Numbered from the stretch's first letter, positions 25,921-36,104 are shown. The stretch: 64,000 nucleotides of DNA from Azonexus sp. (GCA_031277255.1 JAITMS010000088.1:62001-126000), one strand, 5' to 3'. Numbers and translations: made by a program. Notes: generated from the letters alone by a model not told the origin.

Positions 25921-27123
25921 ATGGATTTGCGGTATACCAAAGAAGAACTGGCTTTTCGTGACGAAGTCCGAGCTTTTTTCAAGACAGCCCTGCCAACCGA
26001 TATCCGGCGGAAATGCGAACTTGGTCAGCGGCTCTCAAAAGATGAGATGAAGCGCTGGGTCCGCATCCTCTATGAAAAAGGCTGGGCTACCCCGGCTTGG
26101 CACAAGGATTGGGGCGGTACGGGCTGGGATGCCGTCAAGCAATACATCTATAAGGAGGAGATGCACACGTCGCCAGTGCCGGAGCCGATTTCATTCAATG
26201 TGAATATGATTGGCCCCGTGCTGATCGCCTTCGGCACGGAGGAGCAGAAGAAACATTTTCTGCCCAAGATCGCCAGCCTCGAATACTGGTTCTGCCAGGG
26301 TTTCTCTGAACCCGGCGCGGGTTCCGATCTTGCCGCGTTACGGACATCAGCCGTGCGCGATGGGGATTACTATGTCATCAATGGCCAGAAGTTGTGGACA
26401 TCTACCGCTCATCACGCCGAATGGTGTTTCTGCCTTGTCCGTACCGATCCGGCTGCCAAGAAACAGCAGGGCATCAGTTATCTGTTGTTCGACATGAAAA
26501 CGCCGGGTATCACTATCCGCCCGATCATCACACTCGACGGCAATCACGAAACTAACGAAATGTTTCTCGATAATGTGAGGGTGCCTGTCGCCAATCTCGT
26601 CGGTGTCGAAAACAAGGGTTGGGATTACGCCAAATTTCTGCTTGGTCACGAGCGTAGCGGCATTGCCCGCGTTGGCGTTTCCAAATTCCGCGTGCGCCGC
26701 GCCAGGGAACTGGCGCGGAAAATCATGGTTGGCGAGCATAGTCTCGCCGATGAGCCGCGCTTCAGAGAGCGTGTCGCCGCCATCGAGGTGGAGCTGAAGG
26801 CGCTGGAGATGACCCAGATGCGCGTGATTGCCGAGAGCATGAAGTCTCACAGCGACAAACCCGATCCCAAAACGTCCATCCTCAAGATCAAAGGCTCCGA
26901 GTTGCAGCAAGCCGCCGCTGAACTGCTGATGGAAGTAGCGGCTTACGATGCGCTGGAATGTGATTACAACTTCCTGCGCGGCTTTACGACCACCACTGAA
27001 GCCGACCATGACTGGGCGTTGACGACCGCGCCGAACGCCTATTTTGCGCGCCATGTTTCGATTGTCGGCGGCTCCAACGAAATCCAGCACAACATTGTCG
27101 CCAAGGCGATTCTGGGACTGTAA
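25921..27123 (+). CDS. Acyl-CoA dehydrogenase, subunit of a FadE pair (first)
   Basis: A 400-residue acyl-CoA dehydrogenase-like subunit with GFSEPGAGSDLAAL and NGQKLWTS. The classical C-terminal Glu is replaced (IVGGSNEIQ instead of xEGT), but a Glu in FLLGHERSG could serve as the base, as known for heteromeric steroid FadE enzymes. The next gene encodes a second subunit 2 bp downstream, so an alpha2beta2 enzyme is expected. Related to the protein at 43309. Confidence 0.88.
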   Translation: MDLRYTKEELAFRDEVRAFFKTALPTDIRRKCELGQRLSKDEMKRWVRILYEKGWATPAWHKDWGGTGWDAVKQYIYKEEMHTSPVPEPISFNVNMIGPVLIAFGTEEQKKHFLPKIASLEYWFCQGFSEPGAGSDLAALRTSAVRDGDYYVINGQKLWTSTAHHAEWCFCLVRTDPAAKKQQGISYLLFDMKTPGITIRPIITLDGNHETNEMFLDNVRVPVANLVGVENKGWDYAKFLLGHERSGIARVGVSKFRVRRARELARKIMVGEHSLADEPRFRERVAAIEVELKALEMTQMRVIAESMKSHSDKPDPKTSILKIKGSELQQAAAELLMEVAAYDALECDYNFLRGFTTTTEADHDWALTTAPNAYFARHVSIVGGSNEIQHNIVAKAILGL

Positions 27124-27125
27124 CC

Positions 27126-28277
27126 ATGAATTTCGATCTCTCCGATGAACAGCGGATGCTGAAAGACAGCGTCGACCGCCTGATGGCCGACCAGTATGAT
27201 TTTGAATCGCGCAAGCGCCATGCGGCGCAGCCTGATGGCTGGAGCCACGATATCTGGGCCGAGTTCGCGGCAATGGGCTTGCTTGCGCTGCCTTTTGCCG
27301 AAGATGACGGCGGCTTTGGTGGCGGTCCGATGGAGACCATGATCGTCATGGAAGCCTTTGGCCGCAATCTCGTGCTTGAGCCTTACCTTTCGACCATCGT
27401 CCTTTGCGGCAACCTATTGCGGTTTGGCGGCTCCAGCGAACAACGCGCCTGGCTGATCCCGGCCATCGCTGGCGGCGAACTTCTATTAGCCTTTGCGCAT
27501 GGTGAAGCACAGGCCCGGTACAATCTCGCCGATGTTGCTGCCAGTGCGCAGCAGGATGGCGACGAATGGGTGCTGAATGGTTGCAAACGCTACGTGATTC
27601 ATGGCGACAGCGCCGATCAGTTTATCGTTTCAGCCCGCGTTTCCGGTGGTCGCCGCGACCGCGACGGGGTCGCCCTTTTTCTTGTCGACGCGCTGGCGCC
27701 CGGAGTATCGCAGCGCGGTTATACGATGCAAAATGGCGTGCGCGCCGCTACCGTCAATCTGTCGAACGTGCGCGTTCCTGCAACCGCTCTGATTGGCGTG
27801 GCAGGGCAGGCGCTGCCGCTCATTGAGCGCGTCGTTGACATCGCTCTGGCGGCTGTTTGCACCGAAGCTGTTGGCAGTATGGAGAAAGCGACGGAGATCA
27901 CTGTCGATTATCTCAAAGTGCGCAAGCAATTCGGTGTCACTATTGGCTCTTTTCAGGCTTTGCAGCATCGTGCCGTGGATATGCTGGTTGCCGTCGAGCA
28001 GGCGCGCAGCATGGCCATGTTCGCCACCATGATGGCGGAAGAGAGCGATGCTGGTGAGCGCGCCAAATCCATCTCCGCGGCCAAGATACAAATTGGCAAA
28101 TCAGCGAAATATGTTGGTATGCAAGGCGTGCAGCTTCATGGCGGTATTGGTGTTACCGAGGAGTGCCACATTGGTCACTACTACCGTCATCTGACGGTGC
28201 TTGAAATGCTGTTCGGCGACACCGACCATCATTTGGCTTTGCTTGCTCGCGCTGGCGGGCTTGGCGGCGGCGTTTGA
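27126..28277 (+). CDS. Acyl-CoA dehydrogenase, subunit of a FadE pair (second)
   Basis: A 383-residue partner subunit starting MNFDLSDEQRMLKDSV. It keeps the acyl-CoA dehydrogenase fold and RKQFGVTIGSFQALQHR, the FAD-contacting helix, but the catalytic Glu position reads LFGDTDHHL, so it probably has no base of its own. Such pairs form heterotetramers with one active site per dimer in steroid beta-oxidation. Close relative of the protein at 44534, which also follows a first-type subunit. Confidence 0.88.
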   Translation: MNFDLSDEQRMLKDSVDRLMADQYDFESRKRHAAQPDGWSHDIWAEFAAMGLLALPFAEDDGGFGGGPMETMIVMEAFGRNLVLEPYLSTIVLCGNLLRFGGSSEQRAWLIPAIAGGELLLAFAHGEAQARYNLADVAASAQQDGDEWVLNGCKRYVIHGDSADQFIVSARVSGGRRDRDGVALFLVDALAPGVSQRGYTMQNGVRAATVNLSNVRVPATALIGVAGQALPLIERVVDIALAAVCTEAVGSMEKATEITVDYLKVRKQFGVTIGSFQALQHRAVDMLVAVEQARSMAMFATMMAEESDAGERAKSISAAKIQIGKSAKYVGMQGVQLHGGIGVTEECHIGHYYRHLTVLEMLFGDTDHHLALLARAGGLGGGV

Positions 28278-28340
28278 CCGGGCTGGTTGGCAATGTGCCG
28301 TATCATGCATCACGATTATAAATAACGTAGGGGTAATATC

Positions 28341-29540
28341 ATGGTCAGGAGAGCAGCAATCGTGTCGCCGGTCCGTACCGGCGTCGGCGCCTTTGGCGGT
28401 AGTTTGAGGCCGGTTGCAGTGGAAGGTCTGGGGGCAACTGTCGTCAGGGCTGTGCTTCAGCGCACAGGTTTGGACCCGGCGCGTATTGAGGATGTTGTTT
28501 TCGCGCAATCCTATGCCAGTAGCGAAACCCCCTGTGTCGGGCGCTGGATTGCGCTACAGGCGGGGTTGCCTGTTGAAGTGCCAGGGATGCAACTGGATCG
28601 CCGCTGCGGCGGCGGGCTGCAAGCGATCATCACCGCCGCGATGATGGTGCAGAGCGGGGCCGCTGACGTGGTTCTGGCTGGCGGCGTCGAGAGCATGAGC
28701 AACATCGAGTACTACACGACGAACATGCGCTGGGGGGCGCGCTCGGGTTCGGTCAAACTGCATGACCGATTGGAGCGAGGCCGCGAGCGTTCTCAGCCGG
28801 AAGGGCGATTCGGTTATATCTCCGGCATGATCGAAACAGCTGAAAATCTCGCCAGGCAACACGGCATCAGTCGTGAGCAGTCGGACGAGTTTGCCGTGCG
28901 CAGCCATCAGCTCGCCGCCGCCGCGTGGCGCGATGGCAAGTTCGACGTTGAGGTGACGCCGGTCACTGTGCCGCAGCGCAAGGGAGAGCCACTCATTTTC
29001 GCCCGCGACGAAGGTTTCCGTACCGATGCCAGCATGGAAACGCTGGGCAAACTCAAACCGTTGATGAAGGACGGCACCGTGACTGCTGGCAACTCAAGCC
29101 AACAGAACGATGCCGCCGCCGCCTGCTTGGTCGTAGCGGAGGACAAATTGGCGACGCTCGGACTGGAGCCGATGGCTTACCTCGTCGGTTGGGCGGCGGC
29201 TGGCTGTGAGCCGGCGACGATGGGGATCGGCCCGGTGCCGGCGGTCGCCAAACTATTTGCCAAAACAGGTTTAAGTCTCGACCAAATGGATCTGGTCGAA
29301 ATCAATGAAGCGTTTGCTTGCCAAGTGTTGTCGGTACTGAAGGCGTGGAACTGGCATGACACAGACAAACTGAACGTAAACGGTTCAGGTATTTCACTGG
29401 GCCACCCAATCGGCGCGACCGGCGTACGTATTATGACCAGCCTGCTGTACGAGTTGCACCGGCGGGGTGGACGCTACGGCTTGGAAACGATGTGCGTCGG
29501 GGGGGGGCAAGGCGTCGCAGCAGTGTTTGAGCGTGCGTAG
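28341..29540 (+). CDS. Acetyl-CoA acyltransferase (thiolase)
   Basis: A 399-residue thiolase. Nucleophilic Cys in LDRRCGGGLQA, His in INEAFACQ/GHPIGATG regions, and the second Cys in METMCVGGGQG are all present, so it should carry out thiolytic cleavage of 3-oxoacyl-CoA. The gap of 63 bp from the acyl-CoA dehydrogenase is the largest inside this operon, and the ribosome site (GTAGGGGTAATATC) is modest. Supplies the last step of a beta-oxidation cycle. Confidence 0.92.
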   Translation: MVRRAAIVSPVRTGVGAFGGSLRPVAVEGLGATVVRAVLQRTGLDPARIEDVVFAQSYASSETPCVGRWIALQAGLPVEVPGMQLDRRCGGGLQAIITAAMMVQSGAADVVLAGGVESMSNIEYYTTNMRWGARSGSVKLHDRLERGRERSQPEGRFGYISGMIETAENLARQHGISREQSDEFAVRSHQLAAAAWRDGKFDVEVTPVTVPQRKGEPLIFARDEGFRTDASMETLGKLKPLMKDGTVTAGNSSQQNDAAAACLVVAEDKLATLGLEPMAYLVGWAAAGCEPATMGIGPVPAVAKLFAKTGLSLDQMDLVEINEAFACQVLSVLKAWNWHDTDKLNVNGSGISLGHPIGATGVRIMTSLLYELHRRGGRYGLETMCVGGGQGVAAVFERA

Positions 29541-29587
29541 GGCCAGACGCTGGCTGACAAATCAAAGAGAAACTGACAGGGAGAGCC

Positions 29588-30439
29588 GTGGCTGACGTGG
29601 AAACCGGTCGCGCCGGTAGCGTTGCGCTGGTGAGCCTCGCTCGCCCGCCGGTCAATGCGCTTGGCGCCAATTTGCGGCGCGAACTGTTTGCTGCGATTGA
29701 TACCTTCGATGCCGACCCGGCGGTAACTGCCATCGTGCTACATGGGCGCGGTCGTGGCTTCAGCGCTGGTGGCGATATCCACGAGTTCGGCACGCCGAAT
29801 GCTGCAGCTTGGCCGGGCCTATCGAGCGATCTGCATCCACGTATCGAGGCCTGCCGCAAGCCTGTTATCGCGGCAATCCATGGGCTTTGCCTCGGCGGCG
29901 GTCTGGAGACGGCCTTGGTTTGCCACTGGCGAGTTGCCGCCAGAGAGGCGCGTGTCGGGCTGCCAGAGGTGAGGGTGGGTGTATTACCGCTTTCGGGTAC
30001 TCAGCGGTTGCCACGGTTGCTGGGGTTGGTTGAAGCCGCACACATGATCTCCGAGGCGCTGATCGTCCCGGCCGCCGCCATGCCTGCCGCCTTTGATCTG
30101 TTGGTGGACGAAGACGATGAAACGGCCCTGCTTGAGGCGGCCAAGGCGCTGGCGGCGTCATTGCCCGCTGGCGCCACCGCTGGTCGGCTGGTACGTGATT
30201 GGCCCGCGCCTGTGGCCGGGCATGAGGCGGTGGTTAGTGCGCGCGATCAAGGCAGCGACCCGATCGTGCGCTGTGCGCTCGATGCGGTTCTGGCCGCAGC
30301 GGAGGCAAGCGATTTTGATGCAGGTATCGCACGTGCCCGAGCACTTTATGATGCTTTGCTACAAAGCGAGGAATCACTGGCACGGCAGCGCCGATTTGCA
30401 GACCAAAGAGGGAGCCATGCCCGAACCGAAAACCCATAA
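29588..30439 (+). CDS. Enoyl-CoA hydratase with both catalytic glutamates
   Basis: A 283-residue crotonase. RGFSAGGDIHEF is the first oxyanion loop; CLGGGLETAL and LPEVRVGVLPLSGTQRLPR carry the two catalytic Glu residues of true enoyl-CoA hydratases, similar to the N-terminal domain of FadJ-type multifunctional proteins. GTG 29588 follows GGGAGAGCC. The C-terminal 23 nt overlap the next gene. Of all crotonases in the window this looks the most like an ordinary beta-oxidation hydratase. Confidence 0.9.
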   Translation: MADVETGRAGSVALVSLARPPVNALGANLRRELFAAIDTFDADPAVTAIVLHGRGRGFSAGGDIHEFGTPNAAAWPGLSSDLHPRIEACRKPVIAAIHGLCLGGGLETALVCHWRVAAREARVGLPEVRVGVLPLSGTQRLPRLLGLVEAAHMISEALIVPAAAMPAAFDLLVDEDDETALLEAAKALAASLPAGATAGRLVRDWPAPVAGHEAVVSARDQGSDPIVRCALDAVLAAAEASDFDAGIARARALYDALLQSEESLARQRRFADQRGSHARTENP

Positions 30440-31253
30440 CGCAACCCTGACAGGCAAAGTGGCGATCATCACTGGCGCCGGGACACAAGGTGAAGGCACC
30501 GGCATCGGACGCGCCGTCGCCATTGTGCTAGCGACCGAAGGGGCGCGGGTGTGCCTGGTTGACCGCCATGCTGCCAGCGCCGAGGTAACGCTAACGCAGA
30601 TTGAGCAGCGTGGTGGCAGCGCCTTTGTCGCCATCGGCGATGTTACCCAACGCGAGGACTGTGCCCGTTTTGTGGCAGAGACTGAGCAACGTTATGGTCG
30701 CCTCGATATTCTGGTTAACAATGTCGGGGTGGCGACCCCTGTGTTGCTCGATGCGCGGGACGAAGACGCATGGGCGCGGGTGTTCGATCTGAATGTCGGC
30801 AGCGCCATGCTGATGTGCCGCTACGCGGTGCCGGTTATGATAAAGAACGGCGGCGGTTCAATTATAAATATTTCGTCGATTGCGGGTATCCGCGCCCAGG
30901 GTAGCTTGGCCTATGGCCCTTCAAAGGCCGCGATGGCCGCCTTGGCACGCGAAATCACGGTACTTTACGGGCGGCAGGGCATTCGCGCCAATGCTATCGC
31001 GCCCGGTCATGTACTGACGCCGCTGGCGATGTCACTATTGCCAGAGACGATGCGTGTCAAGCGTAAAAATGTTGGGCCGCTCGGCATTGAAGGTGACGTT
31101 TGGGATATCGCTCTGGCAGCACGCTTTCTCGCCAGCAACGAGTCGCGTTTCATCGCCGGGATTGAGTTGGTAGTCGATGGCGGCGTAACGGCCATTGGTG
31201 CGATGACGGGGAATGCGTTGATTGAGGCAGGAGCGCAGGAAGAGCAGGTTTAG
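30417..31253 (+). CDS. SDR-family oxidoreductase
   Basis: A 278-residue SDR. The cofactor loop is TGAGTQGEGTGIG, longer than usual by several residues; NNVGVA replaces NNAG; the active site is INISSIAG with YGPSK. DGGVTAIGAM closes the fold. ATG 30417 follows AGAGGGAG and lies inside the 3' end of the hydratase gene. It is the last gene of the forward operon from 22712. Likely a hydroxyacyl-CoA or ring-alcohol dehydrogenase. Confidence 0.86.
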   Translation: MPEPKTHNATLTGKVAIITGAGTQGEGTGIGRAVAIVLATEGARVCLVDRHAASAEVTLTQIEQRGGSAFVAIGDVTQREDCARFVAETEQRYGRLDILVNNVGVATPVLLDARDEDAWARVFDLNVGSAMLMCRYAVPVMIKNGGGSIINISSIAGIRAQGSLAYGPSKAAMAALAREITVLYGRQGIRANAIAPGHVLTPLAMSLLPETMRVKRKNVGPLGIEGDVWDIALAARFLASNESRFIAGIELVVDGGVTAIGAMTGNALIEAGAQEEQV

Positions 31254-31448
31254 CAAAATTCGGGGCTGCTTATTTCTGTGTCACGCGATGTCCACAAAAA
31301 GACAGTCAAGGCACGAGGCAGGCGCTTCGAGCGTGGTTTGAAGTAGCCCAAACTTGCCCAAGATTTTGCTGGGCGGCATGGAGGAGAGCGCGACAGAGGC
31401 TTTCGACTTATGTTGAAACTTGCTTGTCGCGCTTGCATCCTGTAGGTA

Positions 31449-32504
31449 TCAACCCTTCAAGGATGCCAGGTCGATGACGAACCGGTAGCGCACGTCACTT
31501 TTTTCGAGTCGCTCGTAAGCGTTGTTGATGTCTTGTATGGCGATCATTTCAACGTCACAGTTGATACCTTTTGCCGCGCAGAAGTCGAGCATTTCCTGGG
31601 TTTCGGCGATACCGCCGATGCAGGAACCGGCGATTGCACGGCGACCGCCGATCAGCGCGCCGCTATGCACCGGCGGATCAATCGGTCCGATCAGACCAAC
31701 CAGCACAAGCGTACCGTCGAGTCGCAGGGTGGCGACATAAGGATTGATGTCGTGTTGGTTGGGGATGGTGTCGAGAATGAAATCGAAGCGTCCCAGCGCG
31801 GCGCCCATTTGTTGCCGGTCGCTGGAGATGAGGACGTGGTCGGCGCCGAGACGGCGCGCTTCCTGCTCTTTGCCCGGACTGCGCGTGACCAGCGTGACTT
31901 CGGCTCCCATGGCCTTGGCGAACTTGAGGCCCATGTGACCAAGCCCGCCCAGTCCGACAACGGCGACTTGCTGGCCGGGGCCGACTTGCCAACGACGCAG
32001 TGGCGAGTAGGTGGTGATTCCCGCGCACAGGAGCGGCGCGGCGCTCTTGGGGTCGAGATTGGCGGGAACGCGCACAACGAATTTTTCGGAGGTGACGATA
32101 CGCTCGGAATAGCCACCGTAGGTAGGCTGCCCATCCTGTTTGTCGACACCGCCGTAGGTGGGCGTGGGACGCTCAAGGCAATACTGCTCTTCGCCAGCCG
32201 CGCAGGGAGCACAGTGGCCACAGGAATCAACCAGACAGCCAACGCCAACGATGTCACCTGCCTGGTAACGGGTCACGGCGCTACCGACGCCGGTGACGCG
32301 ACCGATGATCTCGTGACCAGGCACCAGCGGATAGCGTGTATGACCCCAGTCATTGTGGGCCATGTGCAGATCGGAGTGGCAGACGCCGCAGTAAAGGATT
32401 TCGATCATCACGTCGTCGGGACGCGGGTCACGGCGGGTGAATTGAAATGGCGCAAGTTTGGCCTCGGGCGCAGTTGCGGCGTAGCCACGGACGGTATTGC
32501 TCAT
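31449..32504 (-). CDS. Zinc-dependent NAD(P) alcohol dehydrogenase (CAD/YjgB type)
   Basis: A 351-residue medium-chain dehydrogenase. Catalytic zinc ligands are Cys42 (CGVCHSDLH) with His63-Glu64 (PGHE), structural zinc is held by Cys94, 97, 100 and 108, and GLGGLGHMG is the nucleotide loop. These enzymes interconvert aldehydes and alcohols with NADPH. It starts 11 bp after the carboxylic acid reductase with AAGGAGA ahead, so the two should act in series: acid to aldehyde to alcohol. It converges with the SDR ending at 31253; the 195 bp between show no gene. Confidence 0.92.
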   Translation of the reverse strand: MSNTVRGYAATAPEAKLAPFQFTRRDPRPDDVMIEILYCGVCHSDLHMAHNDWGHTRYPLVPGHEIIGRVTGVGSAVTRYQAGDIVGVGCLVDSCGHCAPCAAGEEQYCLERPTPTYGGVDKQDGQPTYGGYSERIVTSEKFVVRVPANLDPKSAAPLLCAGITTYSPLRRWQVGPGQQVAVVGLGGLGHMGLKFAKAMGAEVTLVTRSPGKEQEARRLGADHVLISSDRQQMGAALGRFDFILDTIPNQHDINPYVATLRLDGTLVLVGLIGPIDPPVHSGALIGGRRAIAGSCIGGIAETQEMLDFCAAKGINCDVEMIAIQDINNAYERLEKSDVRYRFVIDLASLKG

Positions 32505-32515
32505 GGTCTGTCTCC

Positions 32516-35500
32516 TTAAATCAGGTTCAGGTGGCGAAGGTCATTGAGGTTTTTGTGGATGAACTCGACCGACAAATGGGGAATATCCTTATCGGGACCC
32601 ACTGCATATTTGCGTACATCCGCCCGGAAGCGCGCGGCGGGGACGTGGATGCCGACGGCGGACATGGGTTGCTGAAGCTGATGGATCAAGGGTAGTGACG
32701 ATTGCTGGCGCTGTTTTTCCGGCAGGCCGCGCAGTGCGGTCTCGAAACGAAGAATCCATTCGGCATAATCGTCAATACGCTGTATTTTGTGTCCGGCTTC
32801 AATGGCCCAGTCGATGAAAGTATCCATCGAGACGCTGTCATCGTGCGGATTGACGACGTGGTAAGTCCGGTAGCCACTGAGCGCCTGGCTGCCGAGGGTG
32901 GCGATGGCCGCCGCCGAGAAATCGACAGGCAGGCCGTCGTAGTGGGCGCGCGTGATATCCCTGGAATAGAAGGAACGAGGGGCCAGCCCGGTCAGCACGA
33001 TGCTCAACAGCCAGCGGGTGAACATGTCGGGGACGTTGACCTGGCCCTTGTATGTGCTGTGGGCAAGGATCATGTCGGAACGGAAAGTCGCCACCGGCAG
33101 TCCAAAGCGATCATTGGCTTCGCGCAACAGGACTTCGGCGGCCCATTTGCTGTTGGCGTAGCCGTCGGCGTAGCGGTTGCCGTCGAGGCGGCGCACAGGC
33201 GTTGCAGCCCGCACATCGGCATCTTCATCCATGATGCCACGGCCTGGAATCACTGCCGCGGCGACCGTGGAGACATTGTTGATGGGTTTGAGCCGATGAG
33301 TCAGAGAGAGCCGGATCAGTTCAGCCGTTCCAACGACATTGGGGCCAAACAACTGAGCGTAAGGCAAAACGTGGTTGACGAAGGCTGCTGGGTGCACGAT
33401 GAGGTCTACGGTCTCGGCTAGCCGTCGCCAATCGGCGTGGGAAAGACCGAGATCGGGTTCGGACAGATCACCGGCAAAGACTTCGAGATGTTTGGCGGCC
33501 AATGCCTCGAAGTGCCCTTTGAGATCGGGGTCGTTACTTTCAAAAGCGTCAGCAATGCGCTGCCGTGCTGCCCCCGCGTCCTGGCCACGGGCAATGCAGA
33601 CGACGCGGCCATCAACTTTCGCCATGCGCTCCAGCCATTCAAGGCAGAGGAAGCGGCCCAGATAGCCATTGGCTCCGGTGACCAGCACGGTGCGGATATC
33701 CGGGCTGGGTGGCGCGGCTTTGTGGGCATTATTGAGCGTCGCGGCGTCGATGAATTTTTCCAGCATCAGGTCACTGGCATGGATCTCGGTTGCGCCCTTG
33801 CCGTGAACCGAGGTGAAGGTCGGGTGCTTGAAGTCAGTGTTGCGCGCCCGCTCGATGAAGCGGACGATCTGCTGCAAACTGCCAGCAGGGTTGTTGATGA
33901 CGCTGGCGGGCACTTCGACTTCATAGATCTCTTCAAGCAGGAGCGAGCACGACAGGGCGGAGAGTGAGTCGCCGCCCAAATCGCTGAAACTCACGCTCCG
34001 CGAGAGATCAATGTCTTCAATACCCAAGGTGGCTTGAACGGCGCGGGCCACGGTATCGAGTACCGGGGCATGGCGGCCATCCCGGCGCAGCCCCTGAAGT
34101 TCGCTGGCCTGAGCGGTGGCGATATCGTCATACATTTGTTCAAGCCGGGCGCTGTAGCGTTCCTTGAACTTTGGCCGCTGATATTTACCGATTCCGGCTA
34201 ACAGACCGTTCTCAATACTGAACGGCTCGCGCTCGACAATGAAGTCGCGGGGTATTTCATAACCGTTGAGTTCTTCGGTGCGGGCGATTTCCTTGATCGC
34301 CTGGCGCAAGAGCGCCTTGATCGCCTTGTTGTTGTCAGTGCCAATGCCCATTGCCTTTAGCGTATCTTCATTCGGCACCAGCACGCCGAGCAGGAAGGAG
34401 CGTTCGCTGGTCCCGTACAGATAGACTTGCTTGATCGCCGGGTGACCGTTGGTAAAGAGCGTCTCCAATTGCGAAATGGCGACGAATTCGCCCTGTGAGA
34501 GCTTGAGTACGTTGTTGCGGCGGTCGACGTAGATCAGTTGATCCGGGCCAATCTCGGCCATGATGTCGCCGGTTTTGTAATAGCCGTCTGCGGTGATGAC
34601 AGTGGCGGTGACTTCCGACCGCTTGTAGTAGCCGAGCATCATGCTGGCTGTCTTGACCCACAATTCGCCACGTGGATAGGGTTTGTCGGTCTTGAAATAA
34701 CCAAGTTCAGGCACATCGTCGAGTTTGTAGTCGATGACTGGAGGCCGCACGATCCGGTTGTTGCGGGTGATGCCGGAAAGCTCGGTGCAGCCGTAGTTCT
34801 CGTCCATATTGAAGCCAAAGCAGGCTTCCATGAACTGCCGCAGTTCGGGCGCGAGCGGCGCCGAGCCGAAGCTGCCCGCGAGCATTCGGCCTCCCAATAC
34901 CTGATTGCGCGTCTCAAGGAGGAGTTCATGCCTGAGTACTTCAATGTCGGTTACGCCGGGTGAGCGGCGCTCCAGTTCGACCTGATACTGCTGATAAACC
35001 ATTTCACAGATGCGCGGTACGATGGCCATGAAGGTTGGTCGTACGAGTTTGATGTCCTCGAATAGTTCGGAGAGATCGCTCTTGGCCGTGAAATAGCAGG
35101 TGCCGCCGGAACCCAGGGTGGCATAGACGCCGCTACGCCCGAATGAATGGTTCATGGGCATGTAATGCATGTAGAAAAACGGCAGGGGGCTAACGGGCCG
35201 CCAAGTCGGTTTCACCATGTGTTCGGGATACATCGCGCCTTTGGGCAGGCCCGTGCTGCCAGAGGTGTAGTAAATCGTGCACATCCGCATGGCTGTATCG
35301 GGTTCAGCAAACAGTGGCGCGGGCGGCAGTCTTTCGCCTTGGGCACAAACCTCTGGCAAGGTGACAAGCAGGTCAGCGAGACCGGCGGCGGCGAGTTTTT
35401 CTTTTGCTCCCGCATAGATTTCCCGCTCGTCGTCGACTTCAGGATGGTAGTCAAACACGAGCACCCCGGCGGGACGATGACCGTTCAGTACGAGTTCGAC

Positions 35501-36061
35501 CGAGGTATCGAGACATTCGAGGCTGGTAGCAAGCCAGCGCGGCTCAGTTTCCTTGATGATGCCGAGCAACTGCGTCATGGCGGCATTGGTCTGCATCGGC
35601 ACCACCACCGCGCCATTGTGCAGCGCGGCGAGATCGACAGTGGTGAAGTCGATGCCCGCGAAGGCGATGATGCCGATCAAGTCGTTGGCGTGTAGCGCGC
35701 GCGTTTGATCGTGATGCCAGAAGGCAGCCAGGGAACGGGCGCGTGACCACAGTTCGGCGTAACTGAGTGTTTCATAACACTTCAGCAGTCGGCGGATGGC
35801 GCGTCCAGTTGCCGGGTCGGTAACCAATTCCGTCGCCCGCTGGCCAAGTGCGGGCCGGTTGGCATAGCCTTCCATACAGGTTGCCATAATTTGGGCAAGG
35901 CCCAATTCAGGCTTTAGCTTTGCTTCATTGACCATTGGGTTCGGCAAGGCGGCGCGGAACTGCTCGTCGCTGGCGGCCAACTCCTTGATGCGTGCGGCGA
36001 CGAACTGGGCGGAACCGCTAATGGTCATGCTGATTTTGTTGCCGCCTGAGGTGTCGTTCAT
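32516..36061 (-). CDS. car: Carboxylic acid reductase (adenylation-PCP-reductase)
   Basis: A 1181-residue three-domain enzyme that reduces a carboxylic acid to the aldehyde with ATP and NADPH. The adenylation domain (about 1-650) has phosphate loop YYTSGSTGLPK near 264 and GCTELSG. The carrier domain has the phosphopantetheine Ser699 in LGGDSLSAL. The C-terminal thioester reductase has VLVTGANGYLGR near 793 and a YANSKW active site. Length equals actinobacterial CARs. Start ATG 36061 follows AGGGAAACCC; the longer frame to 36115 runs into the operator. No phosphopantetheinyl transferase gene is in the window. Finding it in a probable betaproteobacterium is unusual. Confidence 0.92.
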   Translation of the reverse strand: MNDTSGGNKISMTISGSAQFVAARIKELAASDEQFRAALPNPMVNEAKLKPELGLAQIMATCMEGYANRPALGQRATELVTDPATGRAIRRLLKCYETLSYAELWSRARSLAAFWHHDQTRALHANDLIGIIAFAGIDFTTVDLAALHNGAVVVPMQTNAAMTQLLGIIKETEPRWLATSLECLDTSVELVLNGHRPAGVLVFDYHPEVDDEREIYAGAKEKLAAAGLADLLVTLPEVCAQGERLPPAPLFAEPDTAMRMCTIYYTSGSTGLPKGAMYPEHMVKPTWRPVSPLPFFYMHYMPMNHSFGRSGVYATLGSGGTCYFTAKSDLSELFEDIKLVRPTFMAIVPRICEMVYQQYQVELERRSPGVTDIEVLRHELLLETRNQVLGGRMLAGSFGSAPLAPELRQFMEACFGFNMDENYGCTELSGITRNNRIVRPPVIDYKLDDVPELGYFKTDKPYPRGELWVKTASMMLGYYKRSEVTATVITADGYYKTGDIMAEIGPDQLIYVDRRNNVLKLSQGEFVAISQLETLFTNGHPAIKQVYLYGTSERSFLLGVLVPNEDTLKAMGIGTDNNKAIKALLRQAIKEIARTEELNGYEIPRDFIVEREPFSIENGLLAGIGKYQRPKFKERYSARLEQMYDDIATAQASELQGLRRDGRHAPVLDTVARAVQATLGIEDIDLSRSVSFSDLGGDSLSALSCSLLLEEIYEVEVPASVINNPAGSLQQIVRFIERARNTDFKHPTFTSVHGKGATEIHASDLMLEKFIDAATLNNAHKAAPPSPDIRTVLVTGANGYLGRFLCLEWLERMAKVDGRVVCIARGQDAGAARQRIADAFESNDPDLKGHFEALAAKHLEVFAGDLSEPDLGLSHADWRRLAETVDLIVHPAAFVNHVLPYAQLFGPNVVGTAELIRLSLTHRLKPINNVSTVAAAVIPGRGIMDEDADVRAATPVRRLDGNRYADGYANSKWAAEVLLREANDRFGLPVATFRSDMILAHSTYKGQVNVPDMFTRWLLSIVLTGLAPRSFYSRDITRAHYDGLPVDFSAAAIATLGSQALSGYRTYHVVNPHDDSVSMDTFIDWAIEAGHKIQRIDDYAEWILRFETALRGLPEKQRQQSSLPLIHQLQQPMSAVGIHVPAARFRADVRKYAVGPDKDIPHLSVEFIHKNLNDLRHLNLI

Positions 36062-36104
36062 GGGTTTCCCTTTCGATTTGGCCAATCGAATATCTGGCGC
36101 TAAA

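Noticed and set aside
31533..32519. A 328-codon forward frame
   Set aside because: Antisense to the zinc alcohol dehydrogenase, whose metal ligands are all present on the reverse strand.
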